From positions 5,084,001-5,148,000 of the forward strand of contig NZ_CP029192.1 of NCBI RefSeq assembly GCF_008642315.1: a DNA stretch of 64,000 nucleotides, written 5' to 3'. Below the pieces are notes generated by a model. That model did no database searches and was not told where the DNA came from. It worked only from the letters and a program-made list of their open reading frames with translations. This document shows positions 27,601-35,198 of the stretch, piece by piece (the first letter of the stretch is position 1; the number at the start of each line of letters is the position of its first letter). Position numbers and translations under genes: made by a program. The stretch is from Streptomyces venezuelae (GTDB lineage Bacteria; Actinomycetota; Actinomycetes; Streptomycetales; Streptomycetaceae).

Positions 27601-27760
27601 CCTCGGGGGTGTTCCCCGAGGCCGGACGCCGCTGCTCCGGTACTCGCGGTACATCGACCATCGCTCCCCCTGCCGCCCTGCCGTTCCCAATCCTGCCGGT
27701 CGCGGACCTGCCCGCCCGCGGTGGTGCGTAAGCCGCCGTGCGGCCCTTTCCGTCGTGCAT
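24680..27760 (-). CDS. AfsR/SARP family regulator (BTAD + NB-ARC + TPR)
   Basis: 1026 residues from the ATG preceded by GGGGAG. Order: winged-helix OmpR-like DNA-binding domain (LNTGSPQQRALLAALLLRDGR, LRKVLPPGVLVSESGGYAV); bacterial transcriptional activation domain to about residue 310; NB-ARC/AAA-type NTPase with P-loop GIGGVGKTTLAVHVA (about 370-384) and LVLLDNARD; then a TPR-rich C-terminal third. This is the AfsR architecture, a cytosolic activator that often controls secondary metabolism. No biosynthetic cluster adjoins it; the nearest genes are the GHMP-repeat proteins and, divergently, the amidohydrolase. Confidence 0.9.
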   Translation of the reverse strand: MHDGKGRTAAYAPPRAGRSATGRIGNGRAAGGAMVDVPRVPEQRRPASGNTPEERTEGHPPEVPASRFSVLGPVRAWHGPDQLNTGSPQQRALLAALLLRDGRTATASELIDALWGEEPPSQALAAVRTYASRLRKVLPPGVLVSESGGYAVQVAEGALDLAAAEDLWSAAEKARGAGDLCQARSLVNRALGLWDGEPLANVPGPYADTQRTRLDEWRLQLLETRLDMDLEQGCHAEAVSELTALTAAHPLRERLRELLMLALYRSGRQAEALAVYADTRRLLADELGVDPRPGLKELQQRILQADPGLAEPSAPAQEPATTVVRPAQLPATVPDFTGRASFVNELSDILSTAEGRVMAVSALAGIGGVGKTTLAVHVAHVARAHFPDGQLYVDLQGAGARVAEPETVLGAFLRALGTADSAIPDSLEERAALYRSVLDGRRVLVLLDNARDAAQVRPLLPGMEGCAALVTSRVRMVDLAGAHLVDLDVMSPEEALLLFTRIVGEERVAAEREAALDVVAACGFLPLAIRIAASRLAARRTWTVSTLAAKLADERRRLDELQAGDLAVKATFELGYGQLEPAQARAFRLLGLADGPDLSLAAAAAVLDLPLDETEDVLESLVDTSLVESAAPGRYRYHDLVRLYARACAERDEQPPGERDAAMSRLLDFYLASAARVYAIERPGDRTVDHLEPTEHAGQDFTDDTKALDWLHAEAACILACVQQSLGAGMLRRAVDLLLASKDLAESGASSLRYELATAAARDAAEAAGDACAEGRARVSLAQVIMRIGGHFEAAAAELARAAHLAVTSEDPWTSGNAPNEQGIAAACMKQYAASESYFLQAIEAFRADDNRPGEASALCNLSRVLVSVGRTAKAIEIAEQGVEIYDDLGLTLRLANAKYALGIGLGHAGRHADALDQLTDALRMFVENRQRLWEGTSHYRIAQVHLGARRPALAAKHAEQALATGCIGGDWMRANVLTLLGTSLDGLAQLDRARACWREALAIHEGAGAVEADEVRALLNPVAAA

Positions 27761-27886
27761 GGTTCTTGCTCCCCGCCAGTTTGCCTTGTTCATGGCGGAT
27801 GCGTCAGCCGTGGGAGACGGCTCTCACAGGGTCCTCGCACGACATTCCGGATTGCTTCGCCGTCGCAGCCGCCCGCGTCCGACTAG

Positions 27887-27901
27887 CTGACGGGTCGTCA
27901 G
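27887..27901. promoter_or_regulatory. Operator, TGACG-GGT-CGTCA (perfect)
   Basis: CTGACGGGTCGTCAG, a perfect palindrome 20 bp upstream of the amidohydrolase ATG. Confidence 0.78.
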
Positions 27902-27921
27902 ATCGGCGCTACCGTGGCCGT

Positions 27922-29160
27922 ATGGAGACCATGGAGACCCCGGAGACCTTCCCGAAGATCATCTCGGTGGACGACCACACGGTCGAACCTCCGCACGTCT
28001 GGCGGGACCGGCTCCCGTCCAAGTACCAGGACAGGGGGCCGCGGATCGTGCGCGCCCCTCTGCGGTCGATGTCCTTCCTGGGCGGCAAGTTCGCCCCGGT
28101 CATGGGGGAGAAGGGGGAAGACGGACCCATCGGGGACTGGTGGATCTACGAGGACCTGCACCGCCCCCTCACCCGCCTCGACACCGCCGTCGGCTACGAC
28201 AGGGACGAGATCAAACTCGAGGTCATCACGTACGAGCAGATGCGGCCCGGTTCGTTCAGCGTGCCCGACCGCCTCGCCGACATGGACGTCAACCACGTCC
28301 AGTCCGCGCTCTGCTTCCCCACGTTCCCGCGCTTCTGCGGCCAGACGTTCACGGAGGCCAAGGACCGGGAGCTCGCGCTCCTGTCGGTCCGCGCGTACAA
28401 CGACTGGATGGTGGAGGAGTGGTGCGGGCCGGAGGCGGCGGGACGCCTCATACCCCTGACGCTCATCCCGCTCTGGGACGCCGAGCTCGCCGCCGCGGAG
28501 GTGCGGCGCAACGCGGCGCGGGGGGTACGGGCGGTGGCCTTCTCCGAGATCCCCCCGCACCTCGGGCTGCCGTCCATCCACACCGACGCGTGGGACCCCT
28601 TCCTGCGCGCCTGCGACGAGACCGGCACGGTCGTCGCCATGCACATCGGCTCCTCCAGCAAGATGCCGTCGACCTCGGCGGACGCGCCGCCCGCCGTCGG
28701 CTCCACGATCACCTTCGCCAACTGCTGCTTCTCGATGGTGGACTGGCTGATGAGCGGCAAGTTCGAGCGCTTCCCGAACCTGAAGGTCATGTACGCGGAA
28801 GGCCAGATCGGCTGGATCCCCTACATCCTGGAGCGGGCGGACGTCGTCTGGGAGGAGAACAGGGGGTGGGGCGGCGTCGCCGACAAGGTCACGCGACCGC
28901 CCTCCGAACTCTTCGCGGAACACGTCTTCGGCTGCTTCTTCGACGACGCGTTCGGGCTGCGGAACCTCGACTCCATCGGGGTCGGGAACGTCCTCTACGA
29001 GACGGACTACCCGCACTCCGACTCGACCTGGCCCAAGTCCCGTGAGGTCGGGGAGTCCCAGATGGGTCACCTCTCGCCGGAGGTCGTGGACCGCATCGTC
29101 CGCGGTAACGCGGTGGCGCTCCTTGGCCTCACGGAAGCAGGCCTCTGGCCCGGCGCGTAG
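27922..29160 (+). CDS. Amidohydrolase family protein (PF04909 / ACMSD-like)
   Basis: 412 residues from METMETPETFPK (a second ATG three codons on is also possible). The N-terminus ISVDDHTVEPPHVWRDRLP matches the metal-site strand of the amidohydrolase_2 family. VVAMHIGSSSK supplies a second His, and LYETDYPHSDSTWP the catalytic Asp region. Members are metal-dependent hydrolases or non-oxidative decarboxylases of cyclic acids. Relatives occur beside F420-dependent LLM and SDR genes in actinobacterial catabolic clusters. A perfect operator lies directly upstream. The long tandem-repeat region begins 42 bp after the stop codon. Confidence 0.85.
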   Translation: METMETPETFPKIISVDDHTVEPPHVWRDRLPSKYQDRGPRIVRAPLRSMSFLGGKFAPVMGEKGEDGPIGDWWIYEDLHRPLTRLDTAVGYDRDEIKLEVITYEQMRPGSFSVPDRLADMDVNHVQSALCFPTFPRFCGQTFTEAKDRELALLSVRAYNDWMVEEWCGPEAAGRLIPLTLIPLWDAELAAAEVRRNAARGVRAVAFSEIPPHLGLPSIHTDAWDPFLRACDETGTVVAMHIGSSSKMPSTSADAPPAVGSTITFANCCFSMVDWLMSGKFERFPNLKVMYAEGQIGWIPYILERADVVWEENRGWGGVADKVTRPPSELFAEHVFGCFFDDAFGLRNLDSIGVGNVLYETDYPHSDSTWPKSREVGESQMGHLSPEVVDRIVRGNAVALLGLTEAGLWPGA

Positions 29161-29201
29161 GTCTGTTCCCCGGCGCCGCCCAGCCCAGGCGGAACCCCCG
29201 A

Positions 29202-29435
29202 CCCCGCCGCTCCGCGGCGCACCCCTCCCACCCACCCGCCCGTTCACCCCGCACCGCCTTTCCCGGGTAGGAGCACCGGCCCCGCCGCTCCGCGGCGGAT
29301 GGCCCCCACCCACCCACCCGTTCACCCCGCTCCGCCCTTCCCGGGTAGGAGCCTCGACCCCGCCGCTCCGCGGCGGATGGTCCCCACCCACCCACCCGTT
29401 TGCCCCGCACCGTCCTGCGGGGGTAGGGGCGGGTG
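29202..29435. repeat. Three tandem 78-bp repeats with internal hairpin
   Basis: Units start with CCCCGCCGCTCCGCGGCG at 29202, 29280 and 29358, spaced exactly 78 bp. Each contains a CCGCCGC-TCC-GCGGCGG hairpin, a CCCACCCACCC run and a CCCGGGTAGG-like end. The third unit diverges at its 3' end (GCGGGGGTAGGGG). They lie directly 3' of the amidohydrolase gene and could stack terminators. From here to the first repeat of the next array (about 29436-29667) I see no gene. Confidence 0.85.
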
Positions 29436-29667
29436 TTTGGGGCCAGTGGGAACAGGCGCGCATGCCCCCACCGGGCCGCACCCGCGCACGAAACGGGAGG
29501 GGACGTGGGGGTATGTGCGCACGCAGCACCGAGCGCACGGGGGCGGCCGGAAACATTCCACGCGGCGCAGGGATGGCGAGTACGGACATACCCCCGCGGC
29601 CCCGCACCCACAGACGAACCCCGCGCGCACCCGCCCCCCGAGCCGCACCCGCGCGCTCCCGCCCGCC

Positions 29668-30049
29668 GACGAATCGCGGGCGCAGCCGCCACCGGGCCGC
29701 ACTCGCGCGCCCCGCCCCGCCGACGAATCGCGGGCGCAACTCGACACCGGGCCGCACTCGCGCGCCCCCGCCCCGCCGACGAATCGCGGGCGCAGCCGCC
29801 ACCGGGCCGCACTCGCGCGCCCCGCCCCGCCGACGAATCGCGGGCGCAACTCGACACCGGGCCGCACTCGCGCGCCCCCGCCCCGCCGACGAATCGCGGG
29901 CGCAGCCGCCACCGGTCCGCACTCGCGCGCCCCGCCCCGCCGACGAATCGCGGGCGCAACCCGACACCGAGCCGCACCCGCGCACCCCCGCCCCGCCGAC
30001 GAATCGCGGGCGCAGCCCGACACCGAGCCGCACCCGCGCGCCCCCGCCC
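29668..30049. repeat. Seven tandem repeats, alternating 54/56-bp variants (110-bp period)
   Basis: The motif CGACGAATCGCGGGCGCA recurs at 29668, 29721, 29777, 29831, 29887, 29941 and 29997. Spacings are 53, 56, 54, 56, 54 and 56. Odd and even copies differ after the motif (GCCGCCACCGGGCC versus ACTCGACACCGGGCC), so the array has a higher-order period of 110 bp. A decayed copy (CCGACAAACCGCAAACACA) appears near 30095, and a 16-bp CACGCCC-type direct repeat near 30052-30083. All frames through it are open but translate to Arg/Pro/Ala repeats, so I treat the array as noncoding. Confidence 0.88.
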
Positions 30050-30143
30050 CGCCACGCCCACGCCCCGCCACGCCCACGCCCCGCCTCCGCCCCGCCGACA
30101 AACCGCAAACACATCGCCCAAGGCGCCCCGCCAGACCCCTTGT

Positions 30144-30158
30144 CTGACGGGGTGTCAG
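30144..30158. promoter_or_regulatory. Operator, TGACG-GGG-TGTCA (one mismatch)
   Basis: CTGACGGGGTGTCAG, upstream of the first LLM oxidoreductase; the distal member of a pair. Confidence 0.7.
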
Positions 30159-30185
30159 GTATGAGCATGTGTTCGTACCCGACAA

Positions 30186-30200
30186 GTGACGGTGCGTCAG
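30186..30200. promoter_or_regulatory. Operator, TGACG-GTG-CGTCA (perfect)
   Basis: GTGACGGTGCGTCAG with perfect inner arms, 42 bp upstream of the LLM ATG. Its centre is 42 bp from the previous site. Confidence 0.78.
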
Positions 30201-30242
30201 CTGGGCTGGCGGGAGAGTGGGTGGGGTGTGGGTAGTGGGGCG

Positions 30243-31160
30243 ATGGTTTATGGGATGCAGTTGCCCGTGCAGTCGCAGAGTTCCATGTACGCGGAAGGGT
30301 GGGAGAAGGACGCCGGGCCCGAGGAGCTCGTGGAGATCGCCCGCGTCGCCGACCGCACCGGCTTCGCCTACATCGCATGCTGCGACCACGTGGCCATCCC
30401 CCGCCGCCTCGCCGAAGCCATGAGCACCGTCTGGTACGACCCCGTCGCCACCCTCGCCCACCTCGCCGCCGTCACCGAGAACGTCCGCCTGATGAGCCAC
30501 GTCGCCATCGTCGGCCTGCGGCACCCCCTCCTCTCCGCCAAGCAGTACGCCACCCTCGACCGCCTCAGCGGAGGACGGCTGATCCTCGGCGTGGGCGCCG
30601 GGCACGTGCAGGAGGAGTTCGAGGCGCTCGGCGTCGACTTCGCGCGCCGCGGCCCGATCCTCGACGAGACGATCGACGCGCTGAGGACGGCTCTGGGGAC
30701 GGAGGAGTACCCGGAGTACCAGGGCGAGACCTTCGCCTTCAAGGATCTGGGGCAGCTGCCACGGCCCGCCCAGGCCCGCGTACCCCTCTGGGTCGGCGGA
30801 TCCTCCCCCGCCGCCGTCCGCCGCGCGGCGACCCGCGCCGACGGGTGGCTGCCGCAGGGCGACCCGCGCGACAAGCTGCCCGAGCAGATCGCGAGGCTGA
30901 AGCGGTTGCGCGAGGAAGCCGGGATCGCCGAGCCCGTCACCGTCGGCGCGATCACCGAGCCGCTGTACGTCGGGGAACCCGCCTGGCCCGTCGGCCGCCG
31001 CACGCTCGCCGGGAAGCCGGACGCCCTCGCCGAGTCCCTCCGCGCGTACGCCGCGATGGGCGTCGACCAGATCCAGGTGCGCTTCCGCAGCCGCGGACGC
31101 GGCGAACTCACCGACCAGATGGCGGCCTTCGCCGCCGACGTCGCCCCGCACCTCAATTGA
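30243..31160 (+). CDS. LLM class F420-dependent oxidoreductase (1)
   Basis: 305 residues of luciferase-like TIM barrel: MVYGMQLPVQSQS at the start, ADRTGFAYIACCDHVAIP, VRLMSHVAIVGLRHPLLSAKQYATLDRLSGGRLILGVGAGH, and VPLWVGGSSPAAVRRAATRADGW. The pattern fits the TIGR03619-type F420-dependent branch, with Rv3520c-like relatives in steroid clusters. It would transfer hydride or oxygenate with F420 or FMN. It is the first gene of a short unit with the SDR gene 40 bp downstream. The ATG at 30243 is preferred; the frame is open back into the operator. Confidence 0.85.
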   Translation: MVYGMQLPVQSQSSMYAEGWEKDAGPEELVEIARVADRTGFAYIACCDHVAIPRRLAEAMSTVWYDPVATLAHLAAVTENVRLMSHVAIVGLRHPLLSAKQYATLDRLSGGRLILGVGAGHVQEEFEALGVDFARRGPILDETIDALRTALGTEEYPEYQGETFAFKDLGQLPRPAQARVPLWVGGSSPAAVRRAATRADGWLPQGDPRDKLPEQIARLKRLREEAGIAEPVTVGAITEPLYVGEPAWPVGRRTLAGKPDALAESLRAYAAMGVDQIQVRFRSRGRGELTDQMAAFAADVAPHLN

Positions 31161-31200
31161 TCACCGTCGTCAGAACGTCCCCCACCAAGAGGAGTTCCCC

Positions 31201-31998
31201 ATGGGCAAGCTGGACGGCCGCGTCGTCATCGTGACCGGCGCCGCGCGCGGACAGGGCGAGCAGGAGGCGCGCCTCTTCGTGGAGGAGGGAGCCCGCGTCG
31301 TCATCGCCGACGTGCTGGACGAGCAGGGCGGCGCCCTCGCGAAAGAACTGGGGGAGGAGTCCGCGGCGTACGTCCACCTCGACGTCGGCGTGGAGGACGA
31401 CTGGCACGCCGCGATAGCCTCCGCCAAGGACGCCTTCGGCAAGGTGGACGGACTCGTGAACAACGCGGGCATCCTCCGCTTCAACGAACTCACCAGCACG
31501 CCCCTCGAAGAGTTCGAGCAGATCATCCGCGTCAACCAGATCGGCTGTTTCCTCGGCATCCGCACCGTCGCCCCCGAGATCGGCGCGGCCGGCGGCGGCA
31601 CGATCGTGAACACCGCCTCCTACACGGCCCTCACGGGCATGGCGTACGTGGGCGCGTACGCGGCGACCAAGCACGCCATCCTCGGCCTCACCCGGGTCGC
31701 CGCCCTGGAGCTCGCGAGCCGCGACATCCGCGTGAACGCCGTGTGCCCGGGGGCGGTCGACACACCGATGACCAACCCCGCGCAGCTGGACCCGCAGGCC
31801 GGCCCGGCCGCCGACCCGGAGGCGGCGAAGGAGGCGGTCGCGGGGCTGTACAAGAAGCTCGTGCCGCTCGGGCGGATCGGGCAGCCGCAGGAAGTGGCCG
31901 CGCTGGCGCTGTTCCTGACCGGGGACGACTCGGCGTACATCACGGGGCAGCCGTTCGTCATCGACGGCGGATGGCTGGCGGGGGTCAGCGTCGTGTGA
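31201..31998 (+). CDS. SDR family oxidoreductase (3-alpha/20-beta-hydroxysteroid dehydrogenase-like)
   Basis: 265 residues of classical short-chain dehydrogenase: cofactor motif TGAARGQG (residues 12-19), LVNNAG, a Ser in VNTASYT, and the catalytic YAATK. The tail is [13 protein letters not shown]. The N-terminal region, with [17 protein letters not shown] and [10 protein letters not shown], closely resembles the Streptomyces 20-beta-hydroxysteroid dehydrogenase as I recall it. It would interconvert an alcohol and a ketone with NAD(H). AGAGGAG lies before the ATG. It follows the LLM gene in the same unit. Confidence 0.88.
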   Translation: MGKLDGRVVIVTGAARGQGEQEARLFVEEGARVVIADVLDEQGGALAKELGEESAAYVHLDVGVEDDWHAAIASAKDAFGKVDGLVNNAGILRFNELTSTPLEEFEQIIRVNQIGCFLGIRTVAPEIGAAGGGTIVNTASYTALTGMAYVGAYAATKHAILGLTRVAALELASRDIRVNAVCPGAVDTPMTNPAQLDPQAGPAADPEAAKEAVAGLYKKLVPLGRIGQPQEVAALALFLTGDDSAYITGQPFVIDGGWLAGVSVV

Positions 31999-32017
31999 CC
32001 CCGGCCCGGGACCGTCG

Positions 32018-32032
32018 CTGACGTTGCGTCAG
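32018..32032. promoter_or_regulatory. Operator, TGACG-TTG-CGTCA (perfect)
   Basis: CTGACGTTGCGTCAG, 20 bp past the SDR stop codon and upstream of the next LLM gene. Confidence 0.78.
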
Positions 32033-32078
32033 CTATTGACGCTCCGGCGGGGCGGTGGAACAGTCGACCCATCGCAAT

Positions 32079-32093
32079 CTGACGGGGCGTCAG
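32079..32093. promoter_or_regulatory. Operator, TGACG-GGG-CGTCA (perfect)
   Basis: CTGACGGGGCGTCAG, identical to the sites at 859 and 56393. An extra half-site CCGTCAG follows at 32097-32103. The centre is 61 bp from the previous site and 35 bp separate its end from the TTG start of the LLM gene. Confidence 0.8.
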
Positions 32094-32128
32094 AAACCGT
32101 CAGACCTCACGAGGACGGTGAACCTCCC

Positions 32129-33259
32129 TTGGAATTCGGTCTCTTTGTACAGGGATACGTGCCCGCCCAGCGGGCCAAGGTCGACCCCGAAGCGGAGCAC
32201 AAGGCGCTCATCGAGGAGACCGAGTACGTCATCGAGGCGGACAAGTCCGGGTTCAAGTACGCCTGGGCGTCCGAGCACCACTTCCTGGAGGAGTACTCGC
32301 ACCTCTCCGCCAACGACGTCTACCTCGGCTACCTCGCCCACGCCACCGACCGCATCCACCTCGGCTCCGGCATCTTCAACCCGCTCGCACCCGTCAACCA
32401 CCCCGTGAAGGTGGCGGAGAAGGTGACGATGCTCGACCATCTCTCGCAGGGGCGGTTCGAGTTCGGCACGGGGCGCGGTGCCGGTTCGCACGAGATCCTC
32501 GGCTTCATGCCGGGCATCACGGACATGAACCACACCAAGGAGATCTGGGAAGAGACGATCGCCGAGTTCCCCAAGATGTGGCTGCAGGACGAGTACGTGG
32601 GGTTCCAGGGCAAGCACTGGTCCCTGCCGCCCCGGAAGATCCTGCCGAAGCCGTACGGGAAGTCGCACCCGGCCATGTGGTACGCCGCCGGGTCCCCGTC
32701 CTCGTACGCCATGGCCGGCAAGAAGGGCCTCGGAGTCCTCGGCTTCAGCGTGCAGAAGGTCTCCGACATGGAGTGGGTCGTCGAGTCGTACAAGACGGCG
32801 GTCAAGGAGGCGCTGGCGATCGGGGACTTCGTCAACGACAACGTCATGGTGACGTCGACGGCGATCTGCGCGGAGACGCACAAGAAGGCGGTCGAGATCG
32901 CGGTCGGCGGCGGCCTCAACTACCTCCAGTCACTGCTGTTCCGCTACCACGACACGTTCCCCCGGCCCGAGGGCATCCCCGAGTGGCCCGAGCTGCTCCC
33001 CGAGTACACCGAGGAGCTCATCGAGCTGCTCATCGCCGAGGAGCTGATGATCTGCGGCGATCCGGACGAGGTGCTCACGCAGTGCAAGCGGTGGGAGCAG
33101 GCCGGGGCGGACCAGCTCAGCTTCGGGCTGCCGATCGGGATCTCGCCCGAGGACACGAAGAACACGATCCGGTTGATCGGTGAGCACGTGATTCCGAAGA
33201 TCGACACGGATCCGGTGCACCGGACGACGCGGTTCCGGCAGGCGGCCGGCGGCGCGTAG
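32129..33259 (+). CDS. LLM class flavin/F420-dependent oxidoreductase (2)
   Basis: 376 residues. The start is taken as TTG because the family N-terminus reads (M)EFGLFVQGYVP and no better in-frame start exists. Motifs are WASEHHFLEEYSHLSANDVYLGYLA, IHLGSGIFNPLAPVNHPVKVAEK, and FEFGTGRGAGSHEILGF, which match the bacterial-luciferase-like (LuxA-type) branch rather than the TIGR03619 branch. A flavin-dependent monooxygenase fed by the flavin reductase at 227-841 is one reading. It has its own operator pair and ends at a strong terminator, so it is probably monocistronic. Confidence 0.85.
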   Translation: MEFGLFVQGYVPAQRAKVDPEAEHKALIEETEYVIEADKSGFKYAWASEHHFLEEYSHLSANDVYLGYLAHATDRIHLGSGIFNPLAPVNHPVKVAEKVTMLDHLSQGRFEFGTGRGAGSHEILGFMPGITDMNHTKEIWEETIAEFPKMWLQDEYVGFQGKHWSLPPRKILPKPYGKSHPAMWYAAGSPSSYAMAGKKGLGVLGFSVQKVSDMEWVVESYKTAVKEALAIGDFVNDNVMVTSTAICAETHKKAVEIAVGGGLNYLQSLLFRYHDTFPRPEGIPEWPELLPEYTEELIELLIAEELMICGDPDEVLTQCKRWEQAGADQLSFGLPIGISPEDTKNTIRLIGEHVIPKIDTDPVHRTTRFRQAAGGA

Positions 33260-33271
33260 TCCCTCTGAGCC

Positions 33272-33307
33272 ACCCCGGCTTCCCCCTCCCGGACGGGAAG
33301 CCGGGGT
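33272..33307 (+). terminator. Hairpin terminator after LLM gene (2)
   Basis: A 13-bp perfect stem (ACCCCGGCTTCCC and its complement) with a 10-nt loop, 12 bp after the stop codon. It isolates the operator-controlled LLM gene from the D-aminoacylase gene. Confidence 0.8.
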
Positions 33308-33377
33308 CCTGCCGGACGTTTTGCGGTGCCACGGGGTTGCCGTCACGGGGGCGAGCCCCCGGGCCCCCGTCGATCGC

Positions 33378-33413
33378 CCTCCGGGCTCGTCCTCAAACGC
33401 CGGACGGGCTGAA
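33378..33413. repeat. Common Streptomyces intergenic repeat (GGCGTTTGAGGACGAG type)
   Basis: The stretch CTCGTCCTCAAACGCCGGAC and its flanks match a repeat I know to be frequent between Streptomyces genes. It sits in the leader of the D-aminoacylase gene, next to an inverted GGGGGCGAGCCCCCGGGCCCCC segment at 33349-33370. Confidence 0.65.
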
Positions 33414-33458
33414 TACCGAACCCCGAACCCTCGAACCCTCGAAAGGGGACGTCCCGTC

Positions 33459-35198
33459 ATGCTCGACCACCTCATCAAGGGCGCGACCGTCGTCGACGGG
33501 ACCGGTGTGCCCGGGCGCGTTGCCGACGTCGGGATCCGGGACGGGCGCATCGCCGTCGTCGCCGCGCCGGGCACCGTCACCGAGGAGGCACGGACCAGTG
33601 AGGACGCCCGGGGGCGTGTGCTCGCGCCGGGGTTCGTCGATCCGCACACGCACTACGACGCCCAGCTGTTCTGGGACCCGTACGCGACGCCGTCCCTCAA
33701 CCACGGCGTGACCACCGTCGCGGGCGGCAACTGCGGGTTCACGCTCGCTCCGCTCCATCCCGAGCGGCCCGGCGACGCCGACTACACGCGGCGGATGATG
33801 TCGAAGGTCGAGGGGATGTCGCTCGTGGCGCTCGAAGAGGGCGCGCCCTGGACCTGGAGTTCCTTCGGGGAGTACCTCGACGCCCTGGAGGGGCGCGTCG
33901 CCGTCAACGCGGGCTTCATGGTGGGGCACTGCGCGCTGCGGCGGTACGTCATGGGGGAGGACGCCGTCGGCGGGCAGCCGTCCAATGAGCAGTTGGACGC
34001 CATGGTGCGACTGCTGCGCGAAGCGATGGACGCCGGTGCCTGGGGGCTTTCCACCACGCAGTCGTCCACCCACTCGGACGGCGACGGCCGGCCCGTCGCC
34101 TCGCGGCACGCGGAGCCCGCGGAGCTGCTCGCCCTCAGCCGTGCCGTCGGCGAGCACGAGGGGACGCAGATCGAGGCGATCGTCGCCGGGTGTCTCGATC
34201 AGTTCAGCGACGACGAGGTCGAGTTGTTCGTCGAGATGAGCGCCGCGGCGGGGCGGCCGCTCAACTGGAACGTGCTCACCATCGACGCCGCCGTGCCGGA
34301 GCGCGTACCCCGGCAGCTCGTGCCCAGTGAGCGTGCCCGCAAGGCGGGCGGCCGCATCGTCGCGCTCACCATGCCGATCCTCACGCCCATGAACATGTCC
34401 CTCGGCACGTTCTGCGCCCTCAACCTCATCCCCGGCTGGGGCGACGTCCTCGGCCTGCCCGTTCCCGAGCGGATCGCGAAGCTGCGCGACCCGGCCGTGC
34501 GGGAGGAGATGCTGGCGCGGGCCGCGAGCAAGGAGGCCGGGGTGTTCCGGCGGCTCGCGCGGTTCGACCGGTACGTCATCGGCGACACGTACTCCGCCGC
34601 CAACGAAGGGCTCACCGGCCGCGTCGTCGGCGACATCGCCGCCGAGCGCGGGCAGGAGCCGTTCCACTGCATCGTCGAGATCTGCGCGAACGACGACATG
34701 CGCACCGTGCTGTGGCCGATGCCCACCGACAACGACCCGGACTCGTGGGCGCTGCGCGCCGAGACCTGGCAGCACGAGGACGTCATGCTGGGCGGCTCGG
34801 ACGCCGGCGCGCATCTGGACCGGATGTGCGGAGCCCCGTACACGACCCGGTTCATCGGGGACTGTCTGCGCGGGCGGCAGCTGGTCGGCCTGGAGCAGGC
34901 CGTGAAGATGCTGACCGACGATCCGGCCCAGCTGTTCGGGCTGCGTGAGCGCGGGCGGATCGCCGAGGGGTACCACGCCGACCTCGTCCTCTTCGACCCC
35001 GAGCGCATCGACGCGGGCAAGGCCACCCTCGTCCACGACCTGCCCGGCGACAGCCCGCGCCTCGACTCCAAGGCGATCGGCATCGACGCGGTCTGGGTCA
35101 ACGGCGTCGAGGCCATTCGTGACGACGTGGTGACCGGGGCCGTGCCCGGGAGGATTCTGCGGTCCGGGCGCGACACCAGGACGGTGAGCACCAAGTGA
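33459..35198 (+). CDS. N-acyl-D-amino-acid deacylase / amidohydrolase family 3 protein
   Basis: 579 residues: N-terminal beta segment LDHLIKGATVVDGTGVPGRVADVGIRDGRI; metal motif FVDPHTHYDAQLFWDP; VTTVAGGNCGFTLAP; and the catalytic-Asp region MLGGSDAGAHLDRMCGAPY near residue 455. The C-terminus closes the small beta domain (GYHADLVLFDPE). Family members hydrolyse N-acyl-D-amino acids or other amides. AAGGGG precedes the ATG. The stop overlaps the aldehyde dehydrogenase start by 4 bases, so both act together. No operator copy is present upstream, unlike the neighbouring units. Confidence 0.87.
   Translation: MLDHLIKGATVVDGTGVPGRVADVGIRDGRIAVVAAPGTVTEEARTSEDARGRVLAPGFVDPHTHYDAQLFWDPYATPSLNHGVTTVAGGNCGFTLAPLHPERPGDADYTRRMMSKVEGMSLVALEEGAPWTWSSFGEYLDALEGRVAVNAGFMVGHCALRRYVMGEDAVGGQPSNEQLDAMVRLLREAMDAGAWGLSTTQSSTHSDGDGRPVASRHAEPAELLALSRAVGEHEGTQIEAIVAGCLDQFSDDEVELFVEMSAAAGRPLNWNVLTIDAAVPERVPRQLVPSERARKAGGRIVALTMPILTPMNMSLGTFCALNLIPGWGDVLGLPVPERIAKLRDPAVREEMLARAASKEAGVFRRLARFDRYVIGDTYSAANEGLTGRVVGDIAAERGQEPFHCIVEICANDDMRTVLWPMPTDNDPDSWALRAETWQHEDVMLGGSDAGAHLDRMCGAPYTTRFIGDCLRGRQLVGLEQAVKMLTDDPAQLFGLRERGRIAEGYHADLVLFDPERIDAGKATLVHDLPGDSPRLDSKAIGIDAVWVNGVEAIRDDVVTGAVPGRILRSGRDTRTVSTK

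Noticed and set aside
29668..30049. Possible CRISPR array
   Set aside because: The intervening sequences are themselves repeated rather than unique spacers, the period is 54/56 bp, and no cas gene is present.
29129..30121. Open frames on both strands through the tandem repeats
   Set aside because: Every frame is open because the repeats lack stop codons. The translations are Arg/Pro/Ala repeats without ribosome-binding sites or family resemblance.
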